From: Metopolophium dirhodum
Taxonomy: Eukaryota; Arthropoda; Insecta; Hemiptera; Aphididae
DNA: 64,000 bases
Direction: 5' to 3'
NCBI RefSeq assembly: GCF_019925205.1
Contig: NC_083560.1
Location: 24,137,145-24,201,144 of the forward strand
Shown: positions 34,293 through 47,348 of the stretch, one piece after another
Layout: every line of letters begins with the position of its first letter
How positions within the stretch are numbered: the stretch's first letter is position 1
Notes under the pieces: generated by a model
What the model was told of the DNA's origin: nothing
Databases searched by the model: none
What the model saw: the letters and a program-made list of their open reading frames with translations, nothing else
Program-made: the position numbers and the translations under genes

Positions 34293-35960
34293 ACATATTC
34301 ATTACAATTACATGCTCGACAACTACTGTACAGCAAAGAGCTACCCCAATGGCAATGCATCTAATTACGCATTTAAAATTGGCGCCAAAAAAGCTGATAG
34401 AATTCGGTGGTCGTTTTTTCCCCAGTTTGGCTTCTAGAATTTGAAGGTGAATCGACGGTGTAGTGGTATTAAGTCGGTATAAGAGTTGTTATTGAAGCTA
34501 ACGGAAGTCAGCGTACTCATTGAAAGTAATACCTATAATCTACAATCACACTACTGAAGATCGCGAAATAAATCCAACTTAGAGACGTGTCCAACTCCAG
34601 AATCTATATAGGTAATCACACCAACACTGTTCGATATAACTGTCGGATTTTGGGATTTTCGTGCCAAAAGCGATTAATTGTAGACTCGAAGTTAAGCAAA
34701 CTATTTTGATTTGTTTTCGATAAAAGCAATTGATCACTTAACCCGTTGTATAGACTGGGAAATGTCGTATTCCGAAGGTATAAGACTTTGGAATTGTTGA
34801 TGATATCATAACGCGTTTCTGTCTCAGCGGCAAATTTTGATTGAAAAAAAAAATTCGTATTCTAGTAAAATAATAGTTATATAGTCGGACGGCAATTACA
34901 GCAGTACGCGGCACGGCGGCCGTGTGGGAACGGACTGGTTTCCATGACGTATAAAGTCGGTTTGTTCATTTGTTGTATGGCGTACCACCTCGCCACCTCG
35001 TCCGTGCCACGCCGTCGTTGCCGTCTCCCTCACGCCGCTTTTCACGTATTGCCACCCAACCCGCCGTCGTCGACGACACAATATGTTCGTGTTTTTCGAT
35101 CATTTTTCGGTCACCAACGGGGCCAGGGTCGCGTGCTAGTCACGAACTAGGCCTTTGTCACTCGACGTCGGCATTTTCCACGATAAACGTTACGTTTGTC
35201 GGCTCCGCATCAGTTTTCGATGGTGAACGACTGAACACCACATATGGCGGCGTCGTTAACAGCGATCGCATCTTGCAACACCAGTGGATGGAACGAGATT
35301 TTTTATATTTTTTTTTTTTTGGTGGGGAAGTGGAGAACATGTGGACTTGGGCGCGGTTCTATGCGGCGGCGGCCGTAGACTCTGTGCAACATTAATGAGC
35401 CATGTAGGCCAAAAGACGCATTCCTATTTTACAAGACTCATAAGTCATAACGTGCAACGCGGGCAAAATACAACGAAATAAAGAATACGAAAATATTTTA
35501 TTATTATTATTATTATTATTATTATACTACAATAGTATATTATTGTACATATCATTTGAAACAGGTGTAAACTAGTTGCCCCCTACAGCTATTATCGGGT
35601 TTTTAAAAATATACCAGTTGCCCTCACTTATTAATATACACACGGTTGTAATATGATATAGTACGTCAAATAGGGGAGGTAAATATATAAATAATAAATA
35701 AAATTATTTATAAAAATATAGTAAAATAGTACAAAATGATTAAAAAATATAGTATAAGTATAAAAAATTCATATGCTTGGAATTATATTATATACCTAAT
35801 ATTGTATTTTGTAATAATTACTAAAAAAATAATACGAATACAATATAATCAGTAAAATAATAAATACCTATTATAATTATAATAAGTTCGATATTCAACG
35901 TGATAATTTGTCAATAAAAAAAAAAATAGTAAAAAAATTAGATATAATATTATGTATCAT
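34293..35960. other. Interval with a CpG-rich island at ~34,880-35,460
   Basis: Mostly non-coding. The stretch from about 34,890 to 35,460 is clearly richer in C, G and CpG than its surroundings (GCGGCACGGCGGCC, CTCACGCCGC, GCGGCGGCGGCCG) and has overlapping open frames on both strands, up to 141 codons, with no recognised domain. It may be a promoter/5' exon, perhaps of the integrin-like gene at 37,953, or of a lost gene. A (TTA)n microsatellite lies at about 35,500-35,525. Confidence 0.4.
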
Positions 35961-35964
35961 GTTT

Positions 35965-36400
35965 TGTTATAATAATAATAACAGATTTTACAAAATCTAA
36001 TCTACTGATATTCGTGGTTTTATATTTATTCATAAAATCTTTGATTTTGGCTTTTTTGTTGAAGTATGTGCGATTAGTAATATTTTTAATTTCGTTTAAA
36101 CTGCTCATAGTGTATTTGTTTTTACTTATTTTATAATATCTATTACGAAAGTAAAAATATTCGGATGTGCACTACTGAAGTTCCTCGAAAATGACGAATG
36201 AAATGATTCGCATGCATTAACAGTCCTTTCTGAATCAATTGAATTCATAGCCAACAGGCCACAGTGAAGGTGGAAAAGTCGAACTTGACGAAATATATGT
36301 GTCAATTAAATAACCAACAAATTCAATAAATTTTTCTGAGAAAGGCTGAATTGACATCAGATTTTCCATCATGTTAACAACGTCAGTGTTTTTTGTCTAC
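35965..36400 (-). pseudogene. MULE / FLYWCH-type transposase relic
   Basis: Read on the minus strand, one frame gives TVNACESFHSSFSRNFSSAH followed by PNIFTFVIDIIK and a stop. A second frame then gives RTYFNKKAKIKDFMNKYKT and RLDFVKSV. The xNACESFHxxF...HPNIF pattern is the C-terminal part of Mutator-like transposases common in aphid genomes, from memory of such proteins. The frame break shows that the copy is dead. Confidence 0.55.
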
Positions 36401-37952
36401 TAAAATGTACCTATCAAAGACGTAGGTATACATTGTATCATATTATAAATATTTCTAAAAACCATAAAAAATACTAATAAAGATATAATAAATGATAATA
36501 ACAAGCGTATTCCGATATAGCCTAATATAACTGTCAACAACTAACAAACTGTAGGCTATTATTATTAATACAATTTTCATTTTGCCCATATTATTTGTAT
36601 AATATATTATATTTATTATTTATTACAAAATACAATATAATATGTAATTACAAATATCAAAATTTGATTCTATCGTTTTATACTATTTTACTTAAATTTT
36701 ATAAATAATTTTATATTCTATTTATTATTTGTATATTTACTTTCCCTATTTTACGGGCTATATATTATATTCAGGCACATAAACATATGAGGGAAACTGG
36801 TACATTTGGTACTTTTGTGGGGGGGGGGGGGCAACTGGCACTTGCCCTTTAAAACGTGATTACAACAGTTCCGGAAGTAAATATTAATAGAGTTTGTACG
36901 ACAATGTAATAAACGGGCACCGTTGCGATGTAAGATTCATTTCGTTCTACGTCTTCGTATTCATCGAATTTCATTTGGAAGCAACTTGGTGTCTATCTAA
37001 TGTCAAATTTTGAGTACGACTTGAGCGATTTGGGGGGTGGCCGATGGTATAAACCATCAACGTGACAAAATCCTCTCCCGCATAATATTTCTAGTTTCGT
37101 AAGGCCTTGTATAAGTTACAAGCTACAACATTTATTTACTACGCCCAAGCGGATAGCGGATATCTAAATTCTAAAAATTGCTTAGAACATTATGACGCAC
37201 ATTAAAAACATCGCGATTTCTGTGTTTTTAGAACGGAATACATGCGAAATTTATTTTCATCAACAATACCAATGCCTGGTGTTTTTCAAAAATATTTTTC
37301 TATACATTTCAATTTTCATTTTCAACTAACACTTAAGACCTCACTACGTCAGTTTCAGTATACTTCATTACTTACTTTTACGCACCTTGTGTCCTTGTCG
37401 TATTATTCATGAAACCATATTATAACAATTAAACTATGCACAATGTATAAATAATATAATATATATATATTACAATTTACAACTTTACTGTAACATCTGG
37501 GTTATTTCTATAGCCCTAATCCTTTTATGGATTGTCTAAAATTGTACTTGAATTCGTCTATTCGAACTCTTCACACTCATCTTTTAACCTTAATACCGTT
37601 TTTGTATTTTTTACTTTTGTTGAACAATCTCAAGTTATTTCATGGTTCTTTCTCCCATAACTAGTTTCTTTTTTATATTTCCACTATTAAACACCCGAGC
37701 ATGTAAAAATTTATTTATAGTAGGCGTAGAAATAAACAAACCTCTTTACAGAGGTGGAGTATTATTTTTAAACAAGGCTTATTGAGTAAGTTATTAAAAA
37801 TATTGCTTTGTTTTAAAATATTATATTTTATAAAAATGATTTGGTTAAACAGTATTAATTTAATTATTTTCATTGATGGTTAATTTAATAAGGCATTATT
37901 AAATACTACCTATACATTTTACAATAAAATTTATTTTTTATTTTTTTTTCAG
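36401..37952. other. Non-coding interval upstream of integrin-like exon
   Basis: No gene was recognised. There is a poly-G run of about 13 at 36,820-36,833. The final bases are a long pyrimidine tract and AG that form the acceptor for the exon at 37,953. Confidence 0.5.
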
Positions 37953-38506
37953 ATGATTATTCAGACCAAAATGAATAAATTACTAATGATGATGATTTCG
38001 ACAGTTGCCTTGCTGACACTATGCTTTTGTTATGCAGATGAAATACAACAGCAATTAATCAGACAGATTCCTTGCGTTCTTAAACAGACTTGTCGTGAAT
38101 GTATACAAACTCCAACGTACGCTTGGTGTGCGCAACCGGTACGTTCAGCAAAAAAAAAACATTAGTCATTGATATTTGTTCTTTGTTTTGTCGTGTTCTA
38201 ATCATAACAATTTTTATGAAACACTGATATTTATATTTATTATAGGTTTGTTCATAACTTTATAAATTATTGCGATTGTATTTTTTATCTTTAGAAATTT
38301 GATGGAAAACGATGTTTTTAATCAACCATTAACTCTAACATCATACAATGTAATGAACGCTGTATTAATAATCCTAAAAATGAGTACAACATGTTGGATT
38401 CGCGTGAACTTCAAAAAGCCAGGAAAAATATAAATTCTTATATGTCTAGTGTTAGTAGTTCCAGTGGCTCCTCTTCTTCGGCTTCTGCTTGCAATATTTC
38501 CTTTTA
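37953..38506 (+). pseudogene. Integrin beta N-terminus (signal peptide + PSI domain), broken
   Basis: Exon 37,953-38,138 follows a TTTTTTTTTCAG acceptor and ends at CCG|GTACGT. It encodes a hydrophobic signal peptide (MNKLLMMMISTVALLTLCFC-YA) and the start of an integrin PSI domain (CVLKQTCRECIQTPTYAWC). The next exon starts at 38,295 in phase (KFDGKRCF) but meets TAA at 38,319-38,321. Similarity continues in the same frame after it (QCNERCINNPKNEYNMLDS) and then a Ser-rich tract, ending at TAG or a donor at 38,507. The TAA follows a T5 run. The ligand-binding I-like domain and all later exons are absent from the following 5 kb. Integrin beta subunits are surface adhesion receptors. This is most likely a truncated copy. 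Confidence 0.6.
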
Positions 38507-38509
38507 GTA

Positions 38510-41500
38510 AACTCTTATTTTTCTTTTTTTTTTAGGCTGAAAATCCAATTTTCAGACTAGCCACGTCAACATTCAAAAATCCTACTTATATGGGCAAATC
38601 TTAATATCCAAATGTGTTCAAAACTACATGGCGTATACTAACAAAATCTTAAACACAGAGTGTCTGTCGTTTTACAGCTTTTGTTAGAAATTAGAGCACG
38701 TGTCATAGATGTATAAATCATGGTAAATTAACACTTTGTTTTTTTTTTTTTTTGGTAGTATCGTATTGAAACTAAAATAATGATGGTTGTTAAAAATATA
38801 TTCATCTGGGCCCCTTATTGGTTGACGAGAGGCTCTCTCTAGCAACTTTTCCGGTTCGTTTGATTTTAATACCACTCATAACTGTTTCTCGTTCTGGCAA
38901 TATTTACTACATTGTTATCCATGTACCCTCTTGTTTATCTTGTTTTCCCATGAGTATTTCCTTAACCTTTAATTATTTAGGGTATTAAAATTAATATATT
39001 CTATCAGTATTTAAAAATAAATATTAAACAACATGATATTTTTTATATTCAAAATGTAAATAATAGGTTAAACAAAAATATTACTTTTATAAGCATTTTA
39101 TTTATTTTTATAATTTTTTTTTCTGTTGAACATTTGTAAGTAATTGTGTAATTGTATAAATTGCAATATTTTTAGTTTTGAATTAACAATATTTGTATTG
39201 TGTAAATGTAGTAATCATACAAGTTGGAGGAAATATATGTCTTAAAAAACCCTAAGAGTTGTGATACAGATATTGAAAGATATTTGTTATCCAAATGAGT
39301 TAATTAATGTGATGAAACAAAACAATTTTTCATGCTTTTTTAGTACATTTAGTTTCCTTATTTCTTTTATAATTCCTTGATGTAACTTTATTTAACACAT
39401 TTACGTCTGGGGTTAAAATTGTGTGTTCTTGTTATAACCCAGAATCAAAATATTAATTATTGAATACAATTTTACAAACAAAAATGTAAATATCTGAATC
39501 AAGCAACTTCAGCTATTTCCAAACTAGGGGGTCGCACATGCGTTTATAGTAGATTGTAAAACTATAATATATACATATACTCTTTTTTTATAAATAATAA
39601 TAGTGTACAATTATCTTTTTACAAAACAATATTTAACTATTTAAGTAACTGTAATAAACATGTAACTTTAAAAATGTCGATTTTCTTAGTAAATTGATTT
39701 TAACTAATGTTTAATGTGTCTGGGTCAAAATCCCAACATACCAAATCACCACAAATCACAATCTTTATAGTTTAAAACCCTAACAGTTCAAAATACAGAC
39801 AGTTTAAAATCACCAAATAAAATCTAAAATATTAACAAACATATTTACATGTTATATTCATTATTCAACAATTTGATTTAAAAACAAACAAGTTTACATT
39901 ATATTATGATATTTGTGAATCATTATTTAATAATTTAATTTAATAACATAAAAAAATTTATATTAACGTCAACCTTGGTAACTGAAATAATTTTATCATT
40001 ATTTTGTTATTCTGAACTAAATAAATATCACAGATATCTGTAAAAAATTGGATTCACAGTCAACAGATATGTATAATATAATATTATATTTCATACATTG
40101 CTACGATTGGAATATAATAGTATCAGGATCTATAAAATTATAAAAAAAAAATAAAGAAATAATATGTTTGTGGGGTCTTAGGCTCCTAGCTCTCCCTCCC
40201 ATGTACGGGCCATATGTCCTTATTTTATATCCTTAGATAAATAGATTATACAATTATACAATTCACTATAATATATTTAGATTATCTACTTAAAGTCTAT
40301 AGATCTTATCAATATAGTATACACGGTATACTAATTATACCATATAACTTTTGCAATATGTATACTATAGTACTATAGTATTTGTATATTTTTATACAAA
40401 TATATTATTTACTTTTAATTAACATAAAATATATAAAATACTATATAAATTTGTAATTTACTGAAACTCTCAGTAAGTACTTATATCAGTAACTGCTACA
40501 AATATACAATTTTTTTTTTTAACTTAATCCTGTTAACGTCAACCCCCCTCAGTTAACAGTTTATACTCCTTATTATAATTTTAAGACAATTATGTAATCT
40601 AAAAGTTAAAATAATATAGGTAAGTACTAAGTTGTATGAAGGTCTTCACAACAAGACTTTAGTTAGGTATGCCTAATGCCTTAGAGATTCAGCTGGTATA
40701 CTATATTTTCTACTTTCTAGGTCTGTGCAAATTACAAAAAGTATAGGTAGGCATAATAAAATATATATTTTCATAAATTCAGAAATATGGATTTAAATGC
40801 ACTAACATTTTTAATTTAAGTGCTCCAAATATGCGTGATGTAAAAAAAATTACAAATCAACACTTGGTTGTCGATTGAAAAAAAATCTGCACCAAATGTA
40901 AAACGTAAAACTGGGGTCTTTAGAAGTTAGAAAATTTATGTAAAGAAAGTATAAATCTATAATTTGTTAAAATAAATAAAAAGAACATTTTGGAAAATAA
41001 TTGTGTTACAATAAGAGAAAAATGTTTGTTTAAAAAATATAAAGTAGGTAATACAATTATTGTGATGGAACATTTTTTAATGAGATAATATTAAATGTTA
41101 AACGTAAATTATCAGAAGAGTATTACATTCAAAAATATAGTAGCTACTAGCCGCTACAGATAAAACTGGGTTACCCAAGGCTCCCATCCCCCATCCCCCA
41201 ATTAGTTACGCCTATGGACTTTTAAGTTGTTTTCGTATTTGGTATCACAATTAATTTATTATAACACTAACCTAACCATTTTCAACAATTAACCAAAATT
41301 TATAAAATGTATTTATCTATTATCAAAAACAGAATATTTCGTGACTTATGGTAGGGGAGATCACCCCCCTCCCCTCCACAGGGACACCGTCAAATGGAAA
41401 CGTTCAGAGGAATCAGTTTACTCAAACGTCAGCAATCTCTCCTTCCACTCTGACCTCAAAATCCCAACCATTCATTCACTTGCCATGCCTCCTACTATTA

Positions 41501-44026
41501 CAAACCATTCCACAAAAACACATTCAACCATTATAATCCCCTAATATCAAACAAGCCTATCCTTTCTTACACTTCCCGATAACTCACCACGCAGTCTTAT
41601 ACAAAATCAGCCTAGGGACCTAGTCAAAATTTAAAAGAAAAAAAAATTTAAAAAATACATAGAATTCTGAAGTTGAGTCAATGGAGGGGGGCCTTCTACC
41701 ATGCCATCCAATCATGTATAATTGTACCCCCCCCCCCCTCACCATATTACCAGCTATTGTAAACATTTTATTATCGATTGCAGTATATATTATATTCTTG
41801 TTTGTTCTAATAAAAAAAAAAACGACTGATGATTTTGATTGACGAATTCTACTTGTCTCAGTCAAATATAAAACATAGCAAAAACTGGTTTTCGAGGGTA
41901 AGAATCACTCAGGTTGTAGTCCAAGTTAATCAACCACATTTTGACACTAGAACTAGGAGAACATTGACCGTGCATCGATGTTTTTAATTTTTCGATTTCA
42001 CAAATACAAAAAAGTTCCTATTGTTTAAAAATGTATTATTATTGAGTTTTTCGAACTTGAATAATTTGTTTTTTAGTTCTGATTTCGAAATAATAATAAT
42101 AACATTGTATGGTAAATATTCAGATCTTTATAGTGTGAGATTTTGGTTGCTTAGCTTGGACATCTGAGTGGTTTTTACCTGCACAAAACAGTTTTTGCTG
42201 TTTTACATTTGTGAGACTGAGACATCACATGCGAGTGTAGCGTCATCTTAAAAGGTTTTATTACTTTTATTATTTTGTTGTAATTCATAAGCTAATAATA
42301 ATTTTTGATACTAGAAATTGTCACCAATTGTTTATATTAAATATTAAAAATTTCTTAACACAGTATAACTTTCAAAATATTTTTACCCTTTTTGAGCTTC
42401 TTTTAACATATTTTGCTATTATTGATTTTTTTTTTATTAATATTGGTAAACATTTTTTTTTCTGTTTCAAAAAACAATAAGTTTTAATACAAGGTTATAA
42501 AGCTGAGACTGGAAAAGTTTATACAAGATTCCTCAAAGTAACCATGTATCTACAACTTTTCAAATTTGAACAAAATTAGATATTTAAACAAATAATAACA
42601 ATTGTAGTCATTTTGTTGCAATTCAATAATGTTCGCACAAATTTAAAACTTTTACGTAGTTAACTATATTATTAAATTGTATACACACAATAGTATTTTA
42701 AAATGCAATGTTTTCTGAGTATCATTTAATTAGCTATATTTCTATTGTCTAATAGTAAAATAAATTACTTTAATAGCAATATCAATATATTATAAAATAT
42801 AAGTTGGTAGGTAATAATGTAGCCATATACGGCTTTAGTAGGCTGACAGACAATCTCCTTTCAGAAATATCATAATTGTTTTTCTAATCCAGTGGCTCCT
42901 CTAGGGGGGAGGGCATTCCGTGCAAATCGTGCCTCGTAACCTAACCTAACCGTGCGTCGTATCTACTTATTTGTCGTTTTTCATAAGTTTATAAATTATG
43001 GAACGCAGGAAAAAAATTTGATTTATGGCACGCAACTGAAGAAAAATATTTTGTAAATAAGTAATACAGGTAGTTTGTTTAATATGTTTATAAATATAAA
43101 TTGTTTATATTTGAATTCAATGATAAATCATTGTACACAAAAAGTGATTGAATTGAGACATTGTATCAGCCTACTATACTTGTATCAATAATAACCTAAT
43201 AGTTAAAAAAAAATTAATAAAAATCTAAAATATCTCAAGGCTATAAATAGCGGAACTTTCTAGTGAACTTTTTCTTTTTGATAAAGGTATGAAAATTTGT
43301 TGGGAAATTTCTATTAAAATGTTTAATGTTAATTTGAAATAAAATTTCTGAATTAAAGTTTGCATCTTCGGGAACATAATATATAAATTGTTGGTTTTCA
43401 AACGAAAAATATTAACCTCAGTAACTGAGTGGTTGTGAGTGAGTGTAAGCAGTGGTATATACTAACCAGTAAAGTGTAAGCAGTGCTTAAAATGCTATTT
43501 TCCACCATACATCCCTATAATACCTACTCTAGTCATGATATGAACACTTCATATGCTATAATTTGGTGGTACAAGTTAAATTTCAGTTAGAAATAAGAGT
43601 ACAAGACCAAACTTAACTTTAAAATATATAGAATATATTAAGTACAAAACTCAATCAAAAATTATTATTTAGTCATGAAAGGTAATTAATCATACATTTT
43701 TAAGTATTTTTAAACAGTGTAACATGTTAATTTGTTGTTACAAATGAATGAATTTTAATATAGTTAATATAATTTGTGCACATTGCCGCCAGAATTTAAA
43801 AAATAAAATTAATTCAGCTTAATTAACGGTGTTATCAAATGGATTTTAAATGTTTGTTGTACAAAAAACCAAATAACTCGAACCATTTATAAAATGATGA
43901 ATTACATACAAAGAAAAAAATATATTAGCTAATTGTTAACCTAACTGCTTAACATACATAATCTAAAAGGAAGTAAAACTTTTGCAGTCTTATGTACAAT
44001 AAAAAAATTTATAAATTATTCTATTT
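38510..44026. other. Long non-coding interval
   Basis: About 5.5 kb without a supported gene. A short minus-strand stretch near 38,790-38,880 (SGIKIKRTGKVARESLSS) looks codon-like but is unidentified. Low-complexity C runs occur at 41,360-41,385 and 41,727-41,740. Dispersed-repeat fragments lie at about 42,150-42,260 (CAAAACAGTTTTTGCTGTTT, also found near 52,670) and 42,370-42,560. A CCTAACCTAACC motif is at about 42,941. Confidence 0.5.
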
Positions 44027-46913
44027 TTAAAGTTCATCCTTTTCAGCATCTCCAGCAGGTGCAGGAGGAACACCACCAGTACTAGCATATAATTTTGATA
44101 TGATTGGGTTAACAACACTCTCCAATTCGCTTTTTTGTGTTTTGTATTGTTCAGGGTCAGCATCTTGATTTTCATCCAACCATTTCATCTTAGCATCAAT
44201 AATTTCTTCCATTTTCGTTTTTTCAGAATCTGACAACTAAACACAGAACATATTATACATGAGAAAAATTTAAAAGATCAAAAAAAAATGATGTTTACCT
44301 TGCCACCCAATTTTTTTTTATCACTAATTTGATACTTTAACGAGTATGCATACGATTCTAGATCATTTCTAGATTCTACACGTTCTTTCAATTTCTTGTC
44401 ATCATCAGCAAACTTCTCAGCTTCCTTGATCATACGTTCTATGTCATCTGGAGTTAACCTATTTTGTTCATTGGCAATGACAATCTTTTCTCGGTTACCA
44501 GTTCCTTTGTCTTCCGCACTAACTTTCAGAATACCATTAGCATCGATTTCAAATGTAACTTCAATTTGTGGAACTCCTCTGGGTGCTGGTGGTATTCCAG
44601 TAAGATCAAATTTTCCAAGAAGATGATTATCCTTGGTCATTGGTCGTTCACCTTAAAATACTTGAATAGTTACAGTGTTTTGATTGTCAGCAGCAGTAGA
44701 GAAAATTTGACTTTTCTTCGTCGGTATAACTGTGTTACGTAAAATCAATTTAGTCATAACTCCGCCAACTGTTTCAATACCCATAGTTAAAGGATTTACA
44801 TCCAAAAGAATGATTGCATCTGTATCTTGTTCACCCGACAAAACACCAGCTTGAACAGCAGCACCGTAAGCTACAGCTTCATCTGGATTAATACCACGTG
44901 ATGGTTCCTTTCCATTGAAATATTCTTTAACCAGCTGTTGTACTTTAGGGATTCTAGTACTACCACCCACCAACACAATCTCATCAATATCTTTTTTATT
45001 CATATCAGCATCCGCCATGACTTTTTGAACAGGTTTAATGGTAGATCTAAACAAATCAATGTTAAGTTCTTCAAATTTGGCACGAGTAAGAGTCTCAGAG
45101 AAATCATCTCCTTCGAAGAAACTTTCAATTTCAATTCGCACTTGATGACTGGCAGAAAGACCACGCTTGGCCTTTTCGACTTCACGTCTCAACTTTTGAA
45201 CAGCTCGGTTATCTTTTATAATGTCCTTACCCTTCTTCTTCTTATACAACTTAATGAAATGATCCATTACTCTTTGATCAAAATCTTCTCCACCCAAATG
45301 AGTATCTCCATTTGTAGACACTACTTCAAAGACACCATTATCAATTGTCAACAATGATACATCAAAGGTACCACCGCCCAAATCGAATACAAGAACATTT
45401 TTTTCTCCTTCCCTTTTATCTAAACCGTATGCTATAGCTGCCGCTGTTGGCTCATTTATAATTCTCATGACTGTAAGACCAGCAATAGCTCCTGCATCTT
45501 TTGTAGCTTGACGTTGACCATCATTGAAATAAGCAGGTACAGTGACGACTGCATGTGTTACCGTTTTTCCCAAGTAGGCTTCTGCAGTTTCTTTCATCTT
45601 TGATAATACCATAGCAGAAATTTCTTCAGGTGCAAACACTTTAGATGTACCTTCAATAGTTTCAACTTCAATGTTAGGCTTAGTATTTCTTTCAACCACC
45701 TAAAAAACAACACAAAATATGAATACAAGTTATAGTAAATTAATAAAAATGTAAACAATTACCTTGAATGGGAAGAATTTAATGTCATGTTGGACATTGA
45801 CATCAGACCAATCACGACCAATTAATCGTTTAGCATCAAATACTGTATTTTCAGGATTTGTAGTAAGCTGATTTTTAGCTGCGTCACCAATAAGACGTTC
45901 TCCTTCTTTGGTGAATGCAACATATGATGGAGTAATTCTGTTACCTTGGTCATTAGCTATGATTTCTACTCGCCCATTTTTATACACTCCAACACTAAAA
46001 ATTAATTAATTAACACATTAGCACTGTTCAAATTGTGAAAAATGATTTAATTATTTATTTAAAGAACATCATTATTATAAATAAAAATGAATGCCAGAGT
46101 TTAAACAGAGTTCAATTTTCCAAATTTTTAAGACAAAAATATAGTTATAAATAAATATATATTAACATATAAATACTAACAAGAAGTACCTATATACATT
46201 TAAGAATTCAACAATACTTGTACATTTAAATAACACCAAGAATAAATAAAATATTTACTTGGCAGATACAACATATTAATATTCAATTGTAAAAAATACC
46301 TTACTATAAGTAATTATTAGGTTAATTGAGAAAAATATTTTATTCTAAATGTAAATCATTACCATATACCTAGCCAATATATATTAAATGAAAATTTAAA
46401 ATTGAGAACATAAAAATCTTGAAAAGGCCACCTGTACAATATTTTTGATGTCACATATTTATTTCAAGTTAAATGTTCAAAATGAAGTTTAAATCAAAGT
46501 TAGACACATATTCAAAAATAGAATTTATTTATTATAGATGGCATAAAACGATTAATTACTAGTAATAACTAAATAATAATCCCTATTAATTAAATATTTA
46601 TTTATTTATTAATCTAGCATTTGGTTTGATAGCAAAGTTATAGAAATGTTTATTTCAAGTAATATCAAACAATAAAATGTGAACAGTAATAGGATTGCAG
46701 ATAAATCAAAATGGTATTAAAATAAATAGATTAATTTTATTTAACATAAGTAAACAAATTAATGAGGTATAATTACCATGAATACGTTGTGCCTAAATCA
46801 ATTCCAATAACAGTACCGAGTTCATCTTTGGATTTTGATCCTTCCTTAGACGCGATAGGGCTGACTAAGAAAAACAGTGCCCAAAAAGCACAAATGGCCT
46901 TTCGGTGGTCCAT
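44027..46913 (-). CDS. Hsc70-3: ER chaperone BiP / GRP78 (Hsc70-3 type) with one in-frame TAA
   Basis: Four coding exons with consensus splice sites: 46,777-46,913, 45,763-45,994, 44,299-45,699 and 44,027-44,236. Their sum is 1980 nt, or 660 codons including the stop, normal for BiP. The first exon gives a signal peptide (MDHRKAICAFWALFFLV-SPIA) and GTVIGIDLGTTYSC. Hsp70 signatures follow (VFDLGGGTFDVSLLTIDNG, IVLVGGSTRIPKVQQLVKEY), then the substrate-binding domain, the lid and the ER-retention end AEKDEL. BiP is the ATP-driven Hsp70 of the ER lumen, used in translocation, folding and unfolded-protein signalling. One codon is wrong: at 44,653-44,655 (about codon 472) TAA replaces the GAA expected in VFEGERPMT. 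Everything else looks perfectly conserved, so it is a very recent nonsense allele or pseudogene, or a base error. Confidence 0.9.
44653..44655 (-). other. Premature TAA in BiP substrate-binding domain
   Basis: The reading frame is CAA GTA TTT TAA GGT GAA CGA CCA ATG. Hsp70s have Glu-Gly-Glu-Arg here, so a GAA to TAA change (G to T) is the simplest explanation. The frame is continuous on both sides, and no splice-site pair nearby removes the codon without losing conserved residues. Confidence 0.9.
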
Positions 46914-46928
46914 GTCCAGGTTTGGATG

Positions 46929-47290
46929 TCTGTAAAAAAAAAACAGTCAGTTATTGTTTCTATCCGCTATTCACAATAATATAATATTATCAAAGTTAAT
47001 TTCGTTATTCGAAGAATACCGAGAGATATTTAACAGCAAATAAAATATATTTACCAAAACTATGCCAGCAAATCGAATTGAATTACGACGAGGGGGTTTA
47101 ATAAAATAAAAGTTAAACTGTGTATCGAACTGTAATCGAAATCGCGTCGTTGATGACAATGGCGAAGTGCAAGTAGTCTGACCGAAGTTGTGATAAGAAA
47201 TAGGAATAACTGAACACTAACGCAATACAAACAAGAAAGAGAAACGAAACACCGGAAAACCTGGTGTCTTCGTTTCATATCTATAAACAG
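46929..47290 (-). other. BiP 5' UTR intron and first exon
   Basis: A polypyrimidine-TTTACAG acceptor ends at 46,930, so the coding exon carries about 16 nt of 5' UTR before the ATG. A matching donor (GTTTTG|GTAAAT) is at 47,055/47,054, giving a 125-nt 5' UTR intron and an untranslated first exon from 47,055 up to about 47,250. A TATA-like TTTATAG is read on the minus strand at about 47,281-47,287. The exact start is inferred. Confidence 0.65.
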
Positions 47291-47348
47291 TTATACAGAC
47301 GTGTGGGCTGTTGTTATTGTTCGGCCACCAATCACTTGTCTCCTTCTC

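Noticed and set aside
35495..35525. TTA microsatellite as a CRISPR-like or regulatory array
   Set aside because: Simple trinucleotide repeat without unique spacers. No CRISPR features exist anywhere in the window.
41341..41544. Overlapping Pro/Ser/Thr-rich frames
   Set aside because: Sequence is C- and A-rich low complexity with no recognised domain or splice signals.
44653..44655. Selenocysteine recoding at the BiP stop
   Set aside because: The codon is TAA, not TGA, and the family has Glu here.
44641..44660. An intron removing the BiP TAA
   Set aside because: The conserved protein sequence continues without a gap on both sides of the codon. Using the nearby AAGGTGAAC as a donor would leave the stop in place and would lose EGERPMTK.
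44396..44742. Two plus-strand frames (76 and 92 codons)
   Set aside because: Antisense shadows of the BiP substrate-binding exon.
44938..45357. 139-codon plus-strand frame over BiP
   Set aside because: It is antisense to the conserved BiP main exon, is composed of complement codons and has no motif. A shadow frame.
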